A program made the position numbers and the translations under genes. The notes under the pieces are model-generated. The model ran no database searches and had not been told where the DNA came from. It saw only the letters and a program-made list of their open reading frames with translations. Of a stretch of DNA of 64,000 nt, positions 35,627 to 46,920 are shown piece after piece. This stretch comes from Streptomyces canus. GTDB taxonomy: Bacteria; Actinomycetota; Actinomycetes; Streptomycetales; Streptomycetaceae. Location: the NCBI RefSeq assembly GCF_030815415.1, contig NZ_JAUSWW010000001.1, positions 6,634,001 to 6,698,000 of the forward strand, in the 5' to 3' direction. Each line of letters starts with the position of its first letter. Positions within the stretch are counted from its first letter, which is position 1.

Positions 35627-35893
35627 TCAGCCCTTGAGGGAAGCGACCTTCGAAGCAAGCGCCGACTTCTTGTTGGCGGCCTGGTTCTTGTGGATGACGC
35701 CCTTGGCGACGGCCTTGTCGAGCTGACGCGCAGCAGCGCGCTGGTACTCGGTGGCCTTCTCGGTGTCACCCGCGGCAGCGGCCTCACGGGCCTTGCGGAT
35801 GGCGGTCTTCAGGGAGGACTTGACGGCCTTGTTGCGCAGCCGAGCCTTCTCGTTGGTCTTGATCCGCTTGATCTGGGACTTGATGTTCGCCAC
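35627..35893 (-). CDS. rpsT: 30S ribosomal protein S20
   Basis: S20 binds 16S rRNA early in 30S assembly. 88 residues, VANIKSQIKRIKTNEKARLRNKAVKSS and onward, very basic and fully alpha-helical with the usual C-terminal KNQAANKKSALASKVASL. GTG 35893 with AAAAGG 8 bases upstream. Divergent from lepA with 222 bases between. Just after the stop is a GATC-rich stretch (GATCAAAAAGATCAGATCAG) that may form a weak hairpin. Confidence 0.96.
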   Translation of the reverse strand: MANIKSQIKRIKTNEKARLRNKAVKSSLKTAIRKAREAAAAGDTEKATEYQRAAARQLDKAVAKGVIHKNQAANKKSALASKVASLKG

Positions 35894-36115
35894 TGATTGA
35901 GCCTTTTCAGGTTCAGGCACGGGACCACAAGGGACCCGGGCCAGGTGATTTCTTGGGGTGTGCCTCGTGCTGAGAGGGCAGGAGACACAGCCACCCACAG
36001 TACCAGTGGGCCGACCGACGGCCCAAAACGGCCTCCGGTCGCCGCCCATGGGACCATGGAGCCTACGTATCGATCCGACCCGAGGCACAAGGCGCCTCAA
36101 GAGACAGGACCCTGC

Positions 36116-37984
<1,869 letters not shown>

Positions 37985-38005
37985 CGTCGTTTTCCCGTGA
38001 AAACA

Positions 38006-38039
38006 GGGGCCTGTCGCGGGTGAGAGCGACGGGCCCCTA
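38006..38039 (+). terminator. lepA terminator
   Basis: AGGGGCCTGTCGC (38006-38018) pairs with GCGACGGGCCCCT (38027-38039), 13 bp with one G-T pair and an 8-base loop, 21 bases after the lepA stop. Confidence 0.85.
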
Positions 38040-38086
38040 CGCGTGCGTAGTGTCGCGCTCTGTAGGAAGTGACAGGCCGCCGCCCC

Positions 38087-38115
38087 TTACATCGGCGTCG
38101 GTCGCGTTCTACTCT
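38087..38115 (+). promoter_or_regulatory. Promoter of the acyl-CoA synthetase gene
   Basis: TTACAT (38087-38092), a 17-base spacer and TACTCT (38110-38115): the best match to the vegetative sigma-factor consensus in the window. The start of transcription should be near 38122, giving a leader of about 93 bases. Confidence 0.65.
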
Positions 38116-38131
38116 GATCTCCACTCGATAG

Positions 38132-38146
38132 TTACTCGTGAGTTAA
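38132..38146. promoter_or_regulatory. Candidate repressor site downstream of the promoter
   Basis: TTACTCGTGAGTTAA contains the inverted ACTC-GT-GAGT within an almost symmetrical TTA...TAA frame. It would lie at about +10 to +25, where a bound repressor blocks elongation. The shape resembles sites of TetR-type fatty-acid regulators, which is inference only. Confidence 0.4.
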
Positions 38147-38214
38147 ACAACACCCCTCGAGTCACCAGCCGCACTGAGCCAGCCGCCGCACCGTCGCGGG
38201 CCCCGGAGGATGTC

Positions 38215-40089
38215 GTGAGCGACACACAGACCCTGATCGAGAACCGTCCGCCGAGCGTGGCGTCCCTCTTCTTGGAGCGCGTTTCGGCCACTCCGGACGC
38301 CGAGGCGTACCGCTACCCCGTGCCCTCGGCCTCCGGCGAGGGTCCCGACGACTGGAAGTCGCTGAGCTGGGGGCAGACCGCCGAGCGGGTCTACGCCATC
38401 GCCGCCGGCCTGATCGAGCTCGGGGTGCAGCCCGAGCAGCGGGTCGCCCTGTCCTCCGCGACCCGGATCGAGTGGATCCTCGCGGACCTCGGCATCCTGT
38501 GCGCCGGTGCCGCCACGACCACGGTGTATCCGCAGACCAACGCCGACGAGTCCGCGTTCATCGTCGCCGACTCCGACAGCCGCGTGCTGTTCGCGGAGAA
38601 CGCCGAGCAGCTGGCCAAGGCGCAGGAGAAGCGCGCCGAGCTGCCCGACCTGACCCATGTCGTGGTCATCGACGCCGAGGGCGTGGAGACCGGCGACTGG
38701 GTGCTGACCCTCGCCGAGCTGGAGGCCCGTGGCACGGCCCGCCTGGAGAAGGACCCCGACCTGATCAAGGAGCGGGTCGGCGCGATCACCAAGGACCAGC
38801 TCGCCACCCTCATCTACACCTCCGGCACCACCGGCCGCCCCAAGGGTGTCCGCCTGCCGCACGACAACTGGGCGTACATGGCGAAGGCGATCGCCGCGAC
38901 CGGTCTGGTGAGCGTCGAGGACGTGCAGTACCTGTGGCTGCCGCTCGCGCACGTCTTCGGCAAGGTGCTCACCTCGGGGCAGATCGAGGTCGGTCACGTC
39001 ACCGCCGTCGACGGCCGAGTCGACAAGATCATCGAGAATCTGCCGATCGTGCAGCCGACGTACATGGCGGCCGTCCCTCGTATCTTCGAGAAGGTCTACA
39101 ACGGCATCGCCAACAAGGCCCGCGCGGGCGGCGGCGCCAAGTACAAGATCTTCCGCTGGGCCGCCGAGGTCGCCCGCGAGTACGCCAAGGTCGCCCAGGA
39201 CAACTTCCGCCGCACCGGCACGGCGAGCGTCCCCTTCGGCCTCGCCGCCAAGCACGCGGTCGCCGACAAGCTGGTGTACGCCAAGATCCGCGAGGCCTTC
39301 GGCGGCAATCTGCGCGCCTGTGTCTCCGGCTCCGTGGCCCTCGCCCCCGAGATCGGGTTCTTCTTCTCCGGTGCCGGCATCCACATCCTCGAGGGCTACG
39401 GGCTGACCGAGTCCTCGGCTGCCTCCTTCGTGAACCCGGGCGAGGCGTACCGCACCGGCACGGTCGGCAAGCCGCTGCCCGGCACGGAGGTACGGATCGC
39501 GGAGGACGGCGAGATCCTGCTGCGCGGTCCCGGCATCATGGAGGGCTACCACCGGCTGCCGGAGAAGACCGCCGAGGTGCTGGAGGCCGACGGCTGGTTC
39601 CACACCGGCGACATCGGCGAGCTGTCGCCCGACGGCTACCTCCGCATCACCGACCGCAAGAAGGACCTCTTCAAGACCTCCGGCGGCAAGTACATCGCGC
39701 CCACCGAGGTCGAAGGACAGTTCAAGTCGGTGTGCCCGTACGTCTCCAACATCCTGGTGCACGGCGCCGACCGGAACTTCTGCACCGCCCTCATCGCCCT
39801 CGACGAGGTGTCGATCCTCGGCTGGGCGAAGGAGAACGGCCTGGAGGGCAAGTCGTACGCCGAGGTCGTGGCCGCGCCGGCCACCGTCGAGATGATCGAG
39901 GGCCACATCAAGGAACTCAACGAGGGTCTCCAGCGCTGGCAGACCATCAAGAAGTTCCGGCTGCTGCCGCGTGACCTCGACGTCGAGCACGGCGAGATCA
40001 CTCCGAGCCTCAAGCTGAAGCGGCCGGTGGTGGAGCGGGAGTACAAGCACCTCATCGACGAGATGTACGCCGGGGCTCGCGAGGCGTAG
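38215..40089 (+). CDS. Long-chain fatty acid-CoA ligase (AMP-dependent synthetase)
   Basis: 624 residues, FadD15-like. The P-loop is IYTSGTTGRPKG, the adenylate motif is EGYGLTESSA, and the hinge regions are GWFHTGDIGELSPDGYLRITDRKKDLFKTSGGKYIAP (two pieces). It activates long-chain fatty acids to acyl-AMP and acyl-CoA for lipid synthesis or beta-oxidation. GTG 38215 has GGAGGA just before it. It converges on the receiver-protein gene with only 12 bases between stops. Confidence 0.93.
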   Translation: MSDTQTLIENRPPSVASLFLERVSATPDAEAYRYPVPSASGEGPDDWKSLSWGQTAERVYAIAAGLIELGVQPEQRVALSSATRIEWILADLGILCAGAATTTVYPQTNADESAFIVADSDSRVLFAENAEQLAKAQEKRAELPDLTHVVVIDAEGVETGDWVLTLAELEARGTARLEKDPDLIKERVGAITKDQLATLIYTSGTTGRPKGVRLPHDNWAYMAKAIAATGLVSVEDVQYLWLPLAHVFGKVLTSGQIEVGHVTAVDGRVDKIIENLPIVQPTYMAAVPRIFEKVYNGIANKARAGGGAKYKIFRWAAEVAREYAKVAQDNFRRTGTASVPFGLAAKHAVADKLVYAKIREAFGGNLRACVSGSVALAPEIGFFFSGAGIHILEGYGLTESSAASFVNPGEAYRTGTVGKPLPGTEVRIAEDGEILLRGPGIMEGYHRLPEKTAEVLEADGWFHTGDIGELSPDGYLRITDRKKDLFKTSGGKYIAPTEVEGQFKSVCPYVSNILVHGADRNFCTALIALDEVSILGWAKENGLEGKSYAEVVAAPATVEMIEGHIKELNEGLQRWQTIKKFRLLPRDLDVEHGEITPSLKLKRPVVEREYKHLIDEMYAGAREA

Positions 40090-40101
40090 GGGCGTGGGGC
40101 G

Positions 40102-40665
40102 TTACAGGCGCCCTCCGCCGACCAGTCGGCGTATCTCCCGGACCTGTGTGCGCAGTGCCGCCAGGTCCGGGGGGTTCTCTCCGGAGAGTTGCTTCTCCAG
40201 TTCGGCCAGTCGGGTGTTCACCTCGCCCTGGTCCTGGGCCAGCAGTCGCTTCAGTTGCTGGTTCTTGCGGTGCAGGTCCAGGAAGACGGTGACCTTCGCC
40301 CGGAGCACCCAGGGGTCGAAGGGCTTGGTCAGATAGTCCGCGGCGCCGGTCGCGTAGCCGCGGAAGGCGTAGCCGGAGTCGTCCTCCGCGCCGGTCAGGA
40401 AGATGATCGGGACGTCCTTGGTCTGATCGAGCCGTTTGATGTTCGCGGCGGTCTCGAAGCCGTCCATGCCCGGCATGCGGACGTCGAGCAGGACGAGGGC
40501 GAACTGCTGCCGCAGCAGTGCCTTCATGGCCTCCTCGCCCGAACGTGCGCGGACGAGCGGCTCGTTGAGGGACCCCAGGACGGCCTCCAGGGCGACCAGG
40601 TTGTCCTCCATGTCGTCGACGAGGAGGATGCTGGCGCGCTCTTCGGTCGTTGCCTCAGCGCTCAT
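40102..40665 (-). CDS. Response regulator: CheY-like receiver with C-terminal coiled coil
   Basis: 187 residues. Receiver residues are D17, D18 and the phosphorylation site D61 (LVLLDVRMPG), T/K pair in FLTGA and YLTKPFDP. There is no DNA-binding domain. Residues 130-187 form a coiled coil (HRKNQQLKRLLAQDQGEVNTRLAELEKQL). It lies 12 bases after the hybrid kinase gene and is surely co-transcribed. The pair resembles the OsaA/OsaB osmotic-stress system of Streptomyces as I recall it, but I cannot tell orthologue from paralogue here. Confidence 0.9.
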   Translation of the reverse strand: MSAEATTEERASILLVDDMEDNLVALEAVLGSLNEPLVRARSGEEAMKALLRQQFALVLLDVRMPGMDGFETAANIKRLDQTKDVPIIFLTGAEDDSGYAFRGYATGAADYLTKPFDPWVLRAKVTVFLDLHRKNQQLKRLLAQDQGEVNTRLAELEKQLSGENPPDLAALRTQVREIRRLVGGGRL

Positions 40666-40677
40666 GGTGACTGTGCC

Positions 40678-43600
40678 TCATTCAGTCGTCGGCGGGACCG
40701 GCACTTCGCCTGTCATGCCCGGTTCCGCTGCGTCGGTCACCGCGTCGGCCGCGGGCCCCTGGGTGCCATCGTCGCCCTGCGGGCCCTCCGGGTCGAGGAG
40801 CGCGCACACGACGGTCAGCAGCTGGTCCACGTCGACCGGCTTGGGTACGTAGTCGTTGGCGCCCCGCGCGATCGACTTCTCCCGGTCGCCCGGCATCGCC
40901 TTCGCGGTCAGCGCGACGATCGGCAGGCCCGTCCAGCGCGGGGTGCGGCGGATGGCGGCGATCGTCTCGTAACCGTCCATCTCCGGCATCATGATGTCCA
41001 TCAGGACGAGCTCGACGTCCGGGTTGCGCTCCAGCGTCTCGATGCCCTCCCGGCCGTTCTCGGCGTAGAGGACGGGCATGCCGACCCGGCCCAGGACATG
41101 GGTCAGCGCGAAGACGTTGCGGATGTCGTCGTCGACGATCAGCACCCGCCGCCCGGGCAGCACCTGTCCCGCCCGGCCCCTCTTCCACGCCTCCAGTTTG
41201 GTGGGCGTCGGCCAGGAGTCGTCCACCTCGGCGGAGGTGAAGAGCTCGGTCGACGGCTGTTCCGGTACCGGCAGGGTGTGTTCCTCGGGGGTGGGGCCGG
41301 TCGCCGCGTGGCCGGGGCTGACCACGGGGACGTACAGCGTGAACGTGGAGCCCTTGCCGGGCTCGCTCTCGGCGACGATCCGGCCACCGAGCAGACCGGC
41401 GATCTCGCGGCTGATCGACAGACCGAGGCCGGTGCCGCCGTACTTGCGGTTGGTGGTGCCGTCGGCCTGCTGGAACGCCTCGAAGATCACCGGCAGCTTC
41501 TCCTGCGCGATGCCGATGCCGGTGTCGCTGACGGAGAACGCGATCACCTGACCGCTGTCGCGGACGTGGTGGAGCTCGGTGTCCGTGACCCGGTTGACGC
41601 GCAGCTCGACCCGGCCCGACGCGGTGAACTTGATCGCGTTGGAGAGCAGGTTGCGCAGGATCTGCTGGAGCCGCTGCTCGTCCGAGTACATCTCGCGCGG
41701 CACGTCCTCGCCGACCGCCAATTCGAAGGCGAGCCCCCGGTCGATGGTGACTGGGCGGAAGGTGGCGTGGACGTAGTCGAGCAGCTTGATCAGCGGCAGC
41801 TTCTTCGGGCGTACGTCCATCCGGCCCGCCTCGATCTTCGACAGGTCGAGGATGTCGTTGATCAGCTGGAGGAGGTCCGAGCCCGAGCGGTGGATCGTCG
41901 TCGCGAACTGCACCTCCTGGTCGGAGAGATGGCCGTCGGGGTTGTCAGAGAGCAGCCGGGCCAGGATCAGCAGGGAGTTGAGCGGGGTGCGCAGCTCGTG
42001 CGACATGTTCGCCAGGAACTCCGACTTGTACTGGGAGCTGGTCGCCAACAGGGCCGCCTTCTCCTCCAGTTCGGCATTCGAGCGCTGCAACTCCGCCTGC
42101 TGTTTCTGCAGTTCGTCGGAGCGCTCCTGGAGCTGGCGGGCCAGGCGCTGGGACTCGCCGAGCAGGGACTCCGTACGGGAGTTGGCGATGATCGTGTTGA
42201 TCGCGACGGCGATGGTGTTCACGAACTGGTCGAAGAAGGCGAGATGGACGTCGGAGAAGCGGGAGAACGACGCCAGCTCGATCACGCCGAGGAGCTTGTC
42301 CTCGAAGAGGATCGGGATGATGACCACGCTGGTGGGCGCCGCCTCACCGAGCCCGCTGTTGATCTTGATGTAGTCCGGCGGGGCCTCCTCGACCAGGATC
42401 CGCTTCTTCTCGCGGGCGGCCTGCCGGACCAGGCCGTGCACCGGGAGGCCGCCGGTCTCCATGGTCGCGCCCTGCGCCGAGCCGTAACCGGCGATGAACG
42501 CGAGTCCCTTCGCGGGAACGGTGGTCCGCAGAGCCGCACTGTCCTCGTCGGGGTCGGCCAGGAAGAACGCGCCGTACTGGGCGTTCACCAGCGGGGTCAG
42601 CTCGCGCAGCAGCAGGTCGGCGACCTCCATCAGGTCCCGGTGGCCCTGCATCAGCGCGGCCAGGCGGGCCAGGTTGGACTCCAGCCAGTCCTTGGCGCGG
42701 GTGGTCTCGCGGAGGTTGGCCACCATCAGGTTGATGTTGTCCTTGAGTTCGGTGACCTCGCCCTGGGTCTCCACCGTGATCGAGCGGGACATGTCGCCCT
42801 GGGCCACCGCGGAGGCGACCTCGGCGATCGCGCGGACCTGGGTGGTCAGGTTCAGGGCGAGCTCGTTCACGTTCGTCGTCAGACGCTTCCAGGTGCCGTA
42901 GACGCCCTCGACCCGGGCCTGGCCGCCGAGCTGGCCCTCGGAGCCGACCTCGCGGGCCACGCGGGTGACCTCGGAGGAGAAGGAGGACAGCGTGTCGACC
43001 ATGGTGTTGATGGCGGTCTTCAGCTCCAGGATCTCGCCCCGGGCGTCCACGTCGATCTTCTTGGAGAGGTCGCCGTTGGCGACGGCCGTGGTCACCTGGG
43101 CGATGTTGCGGACCTGCGAAGTGAGGTTGTCCGCCATGTAGTTGACGTTGTCCGTCAGGTCCCGCCACACCCCGGACACGCCCAGTACCTGGGCGCGGCC
43201 GCCGAGCCGGCCGTCGGTGCCGACCTCGCGGGCCACCCGGGTGACCTCGTCGGCGAAGGCGCGCAGCTGCTCCACCATCGTGTTGACGGTGTCCTTGAGT
43301 TCGAGGATCTCGCCGCGCGCGTCCACGGTGATCTTCTTGGAGAGGTCGCCGTTGGCGACCGCGGTCGTCACCTGGGCGATGTTGCGGACCTGCGAAGTCA
43401 GGTTCAGAGCCATGAAGTTGACGTTGTCGGTGAGGTCCTTCCAGACACCCGACACACCTCGCACCTGCGCCTGGCCGCCGAGATTGCCTTCGGTGCCGAC
43501 CTCGCGGGCCACCCGGGTGACCTCGTCGGCGAAGGCGGAGAGCTGGTCGACCATCGTGTTGATGGTGGACTTGAGCTCCAGGATCTCGCCCTTCGCCTCC

Positions 43601-44853
43601 ACCGTGATCTTCTTGCCGAGGTCGCCCTGGGCCACAGCGGTGGAGACCAGGGCGATGTTGCGGACCTGCGAAGTGAGGTTGTCCGCCATGAAGTTGACGT
43701 TGTCGGTGAGGTCCTTCCAGACACCGCTCACCCCCCGCACCTGAGCGCGCCCGCCGAGGTTGCCCTCGGTGCCGACTTCGCGGGCCACGCGGGTGACCTC
43801 GTCGGCGAAGGCGGAGAGCTGGTCGACCATCGTGTTGATGGTGGACTTCAGCTCCAGGATCTCGCCCTGCGCGTCGACGGTGATCTTCTGGCTCAGGTCG
43901 CCGTTGGCGACGGCGGTCGTGACCTGGGCTATGTTCCGCACCTGCGAGGTCAGGTTCGACGCCATGAAGTTGACGTTGTCGGTGAGGTCCTTCCACACCC
44001 CCGACACGCCCCGCACCTGGGCCCGGCCGCCCAACTGGCCCTCGGTGCCGACCTCGCGGGCGACCCGGGTGACCTCGTCGGCGAAGGCGGAGAGCTGGTC
44101 CACCATCGTGTTCACGGTCAGCTTCAGCTCGAGCAGCTCACCGGTGGCCTCGACGGTGACCGAACGGGTCAGGTCGCCGCGCGCCACCGACGTGGTCACC
44201 AGGGCGATGTCCCGCACCTGGGCCGTCAGCCGGGACGCCATGGTGTTGACCGCCTCGGTCACATCCCGCCAACTTCCCGACAGCCCTTGCACCTTGGCCC
44301 GACCGCCCAGCCGCCCCTCGGTGCCGACCTCGCGCGCCACCCGGGTCACCTCGCCGGTGAACAACGACAACTGGTCGACCATCCTGTTCACGGCCCGCCC
44401 CAGCCGCCGCAGATCACCGCGCAACTGGCGGTTGCCGTCGTGCAGGTCGACCCGCTGGGTCAGATCGCCGCCGGCCACCGCGTCCAGGACCCGGGTCGCG
44501 TTCGCCGCCGGGGCCACCAGGGCGTCCAGCAGCTGGTTCACATCGCTGACCCGGGACGCCCAGGCGCCCGCCCCGGGGCTCGGCGAGAGCCGCTCGTCGA
44601 GCCGGCCGTATCGCACCAACTCCCTTTTCACCCGCTGGACTTCGGTGGTGAAGTGGACATTGCGGTCGACCAGTTGATTGAAGATCGCGGCCAGTTCGGC
44701 CGTGACGCCATGGGCGCCGGTCTCCGTCACCTTCGCGAAGTGCCCGTCCCGGGCGGCCGTCATCGCGGCGAGTAGCGGACGCAGATCCGATGCTCGAATC
44801 TGGTCATCTTTCTGTCCGTCTTCGAGCACACGCGTAGCACTGTTCTCACTCAT
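40678..44853 (-). CDS. Hybrid histidine kinase with six tandem HAMP-type repeats
   Basis: About 1391 residues with no membrane segment. After a short N-terminal region there are six consecutive units of exactly 92 residues (DNA 44388 down to 42733), then a GAF domain, a HisKA domain with the phospho-acceptor H952 (FLANMSHELRTPLN), an ATPase domain with the GTGLGLSISREIA box, and a receiver domain with D1286 (LVLMDIMMP). Cytoplasmic tandem HAMP repeats followed by kinase and receiver are also the build of fungal group III (Nik1) osmosensing kinases. The stimulus is unknown. Start ATG 44853 lacks a strong ribosome site. Confidence 0.92.
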   Translation of the reverse strand: MSENSATRVLEDGQKDDQIRASDLRPLLAAMTAARDGHFAKVTETGAHGVTAELAAIFNQLVDRNVHFTTEVQRVKRELVRYGRLDERLSPSPGAGAWASRVSDVNQLLDALVAPAANATRVLDAVAGGDLTQRVDLHDGNRQLRGDLRRLGRAVNRMVDQLSLFTGEVTRVAREVGTEGRLGGRAKVQGLSGSWRDVTEAVNTMASRLTAQVRDIALVTTSVARGDLTRSVTVEATGELLELKLTVNTMVDQLSAFADEVTRVAREVGTEGQLGGRAQVRGVSGVWKDLTDNVNFMASNLTSQVRNIAQVTTAVANGDLSQKITVDAQGEILELKSTINTMVDQLSAFADEVTRVAREVGTEGNLGGRAQVRGVSGVWKDLTDNVNFMADNLTSQVRNIALVSTAVAQGDLGKKITVEAKGEILELKSTINTMVDQLSAFADEVTRVAREVGTEGNLGGQAQVRGVSGVWKDLTDNVNFMALNLTSQVRNIAQVTTAVANGDLSKKITVDARGEILELKDTVNTMVEQLRAFADEVTRVAREVGTDGRLGGRAQVLGVSGVWRDLTDNVNYMADNLTSQVRNIAQVTTAVANGDLSKKIDVDARGEILELKTAINTMVDTLSSFSSEVTRVAREVGSEGQLGGQARVEGVYGTWKRLTTNVNELALNLTTQVRAIAEVASAVAQGDMSRSITVETQGEVTELKDNINLMVANLRETTRAKDWLESNLARLAALMQGHRDLMEVADLLLRELTPLVNAQYGAFFLADPDEDSAALRTTVPAKGLAFIAGYGSAQGATMETGGLPVHGLVRQAAREKKRILVEEAPPDYIKINSGLGEAAPTSVVIIPILFEDKLLGVIELASFSRFSDVHLAFFDQFVNTIAVAINTIIANSRTESLLGESQRLARQLQERSDELQKQQAELQRSNAELEEKAALLATSSQYKSEFLANMSHELRTPLNSLLILARLLSDNPDGHLSDQEVQFATTIHRSGSDLLQLINDILDLSKIEAGRMDVRPKKLPLIKLLDYVHATFRPVTIDRGLAFELAVGEDVPREMYSDEQRLQQILRNLLSNAIKFTASGRVELRVNRVTDTELHHVRDSGQVIAFSVSDTGIGIAQEKLPVIFEAFQQADGTTNRKYGGTGLGLSISREIAGLLGGRIVAESEPGKGSTFTLYVPVVSPGHAATGPTPEEHTLPVPEQPSTELFTSAEVDDSWPTPTKLEAWKRGRAGQVLPGRRVLIVDDDIRNVFALTHVLGRVGMPVLYAENGREGIETLERNPDVELVLMDIMMPEMDGYETIAAIRRTPRWTGLPIVALTAKAMPGDREKSIARGANDYVPKPVDVDQLLTVVCALLDPEGPQGDDGTQGPAADAVTDAAEPGMTGEVPVPPTTE
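42733..44388 (-). repeat. Six tandem 276-base coding repeats (92-residue HAMP units)
   Basis: 1656 bases = 6 x 276. Each unit begins N-x-MV-D-x-L and contains EVTRVAREVG, then WKDLTDNVN-type, then QVRNIAQVTTAVANGDL and GEILELK. Units 2 to 4 are nearly identical, while units 1 and 6 diverge most, as expected when central units exchange by recombination. Confidence 0.92.
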
Positions 44854-44955
44854 GGCGGCCCACTTCAGTAACTCGGCGCTTATGGGCGGGGCCAGTCTGT
44901 CACTCTGTCCGCACTGACCGAGGTGTATTCGTCCGAACTGCTCGGGGAGCGGGAC

Positions 44956-46884
44956 ATGGGGGCCATTCCGGCACAACGGGAGACCGATCCCGGTACGTGT
45001 GACGCCCCCGTGCGCAGGAGTGTGCTTCCGTACGCCCGGGCGCACGCCACCCTCGCGGGCAGCCCCCTCGCACCGAGCGCCGCCCGCGCCCTTCTGCGCG
45101 CCGCCCTCTCCGAGTGGGCCGAACTGGGCCTGCCCGACACGGCACCGCTCACCGACCGGCTCGCCGACGACGCCGTCGTGGTCGTCAGCGAACTCGTCAC
45201 CAACGCGGTCGTGCACGCCGGCACCGACGTCGATCTGGAGTGCCGCCTGGAGACGGAGACCGGTGCCCTCGTCGTCGAGGTCGCCGACCAGCACCCCTCG
45301 CGCGCCCCGCGCGACGGCACCGGCGAACCGTCGTACGAGACACCGGAGTACGGCCGCGGACTGCGCCTCGTCGCCACCCTCGCCGAGTCCTGGGGCATCA
45401 CCTACCGCAAGGGCACCAAGACCGTGTGGGCGCGGCTGACCGAGGAGGACAGCGCGGCCGTCGGGCAGAGCGGACCGTACGCGGGGCAGGACGGGGTGTA
45501 CGCGGGGGCGCACGGCCTGGAGATCGCCGCGGTCCTCGCCCCCGAGCCCCGGCGCACCGAACGCGACCGGGACTGGCTCAACCGCGGCGCCCTGTCCTTC
45601 CTCGCCGAGGCCTCCGACCTGCTCGCCGGACAGCTCGACGAGGACCTGGTCGCCGCCCTCGCCGGACAGCTGATCGTGCCGCGGCTCGCCGACTGGTGCG
45701 CGGTGTGGCTGGAGGACGAGCACATGGGGCGCGGCGGCGTCTGGGGCAGCGAGGGGACCGGCGGGGCGGGCCCACGGCTCGCCCGCGTCTGGCACGGCCA
45801 CGAGAGCCGTATCGAGGAACTGCGCCGGGCCCTGGAGAAGGACCCGCCCAGACCGGTGGACCCGCCGCGTTCCGGGCCCGTGCCGTTCCCCTGGCCCGGT
45901 GACGCGCTGGGCGAGCGCGGGGCGCGCGGCACGGCACTGGCGTACCGGCTGATCGCGGGCGGGCGGCCGCTCGGCACGCTTGTCATCGGACGGTCCGGGC
46001 TGCTCCGCTTCCCCGACGAGATCACCGGCCTGGTCGAGGACCTCGGCCGCCGGGTCGCCCTCGCCATCGGCGCGGCCCGCCAGTACGCCCGCCAGGCCAC
46101 CATCAGCGCCATCCTCCAGCGCGGGCTGCTGCCCGGCGCGGTCGCGGAGATCCCCGGGATGCGCAGCGCGCTGGTGTACGAGCCGTGCGACAAGGGCGGT
46201 CCCAGCGGCGACTTCTACGACCTCTTCCCGGCCGGCGACGGCCGCTGGTGCTTCGCCGTCGGCGACGTCCAGGGCAAGGGCCCCGAGGCCGCCGTGGTGA
46301 TCGGCCTGGCCCGCCCCTGGCTACGGCTCCTCGCCCGCGAGGGCTACCGCGTCGCCGACGTCCTGGACCGCCTCAACCAGCTGCTCCTCGACGACGCCAC
46401 GGAGGCCGCCGACGCCGCCGCCCGCGCACTGATCGCCGCGGGCGGCCGGTCCCTGACCGGCGACGGCCCCCAGACCCGCTTCCTCTCCCTCCTCTACGGC
46501 GAGCTGGCCCCCTTCGACGGCGGCGTGCGCTGCACCCTCGCCTCCGCCGGGCATCCACTCCCGCTGCTCCTCGGCGCGGGAGGCGAGGTCCGCACCGTGG
46601 CCCGGCCGCAGACCCTGCTCGGGGTCGTCGAGGACGAGACGTACACCAGCGAGACCTTCGAGCTGCGACCCGGCGACACCCTGCTCGCCGTCACCGACGG
46701 GGTGACGGAGCGGCGCTGCGGCCCCCGCCAGTTCGACGACGGCGACGGACTCGCGACGGCGCTCGCCGACTGTGCCGGGCTCACCGCCCCGCTGATCGCG
46801 GAGCGCGTCAGACGGATGGTGCACGAGTTCGGCGTAGGACCGCCCGAGGACGATCTCGCGCTGCTGGTGCTTCAGGCGGAGTAG
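44956..46884 (+). CDS. SpoIIE/PP2C-type phosphatase with N-terminal anti-sigma-like ATPase and GAF domain
   Basis: About 642 residues. Order: an RsbW-like ATPase domain (VVVSELVTNAVVHAGTDV, then VEVADQHPSRAP and GRGLRLVATLAESWG), a GAF region (about 210-380) and a C-terminal SpoIIE phosphatase (AVGDVQGKGPEAAVVIGLARPWLR, CTLASAGHPLPLLLG, LLAVTDGVTERR, PPEDDLALLVL). One chain can thus both phosphorylate and dephosphorylate anti-sigma-factor antagonists. Divergent from the hybrid kinase, with about 100 bases between. ATG 44956 has GGGAG upstream; GTG 44923 is the alternative. Confidence 0.9.
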   Translation: MGAIPAQRETDPGTCDAPVRRSVLPYARAHATLAGSPLAPSAARALLRAALSEWAELGLPDTAPLTDRLADDAVVVVSELVTNAVVHAGTDVDLECRLETETGALVVEVADQHPSRAPRDGTGEPSYETPEYGRGLRLVATLAESWGITYRKGTKTVWARLTEEDSAAVGQSGPYAGQDGVYAGAHGLEIAAVLAPEPRRTERDRDWLNRGALSFLAEASDLLAGQLDEDLVAALAGQLIVPRLADWCAVWLEDEHMGRGGVWGSEGTGGAGPRLARVWHGHESRIEELRRALEKDPPRPVDPPRSGPVPFPWPGDALGERGARGTALAYRLIAGGRPLGTLVIGRSGLLRFPDEITGLVEDLGRRVALAIGAARQYARQATISAILQRGLLPGAVAEIPGMRSALVYEPCDKGGPSGDFYDLFPAGDGRWCFAVGDVQGKGPEAAVVIGLARPWLRLLAREGYRVADVLDRLNQLLLDDATEAADAAARALIAAGGRSLTGDGPQTRFLSLLYGELAPFDGGVRCTLASAGHPLPLLLGAGGEVRTVARPQTLLGVVEDETYTSETFELRPGDTLLAVTDGVTERRCGPRQFDDGDGLATALADCAGLTAPLIAERVRRMVHEFGVGPPEDDLALLVLQAE

Positions 46885-46920
46885 CCGGAGCAGTCGCCAC
46901 GGTCCTGGACAATGGAGGAC

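Noticed and set aside
40189..44775. 1528-codon open frame antisense to the hybrid kinase
   Set aside because: Its repeats mirror the HAMP repeats, so it is a by-product of the tandem coding units.
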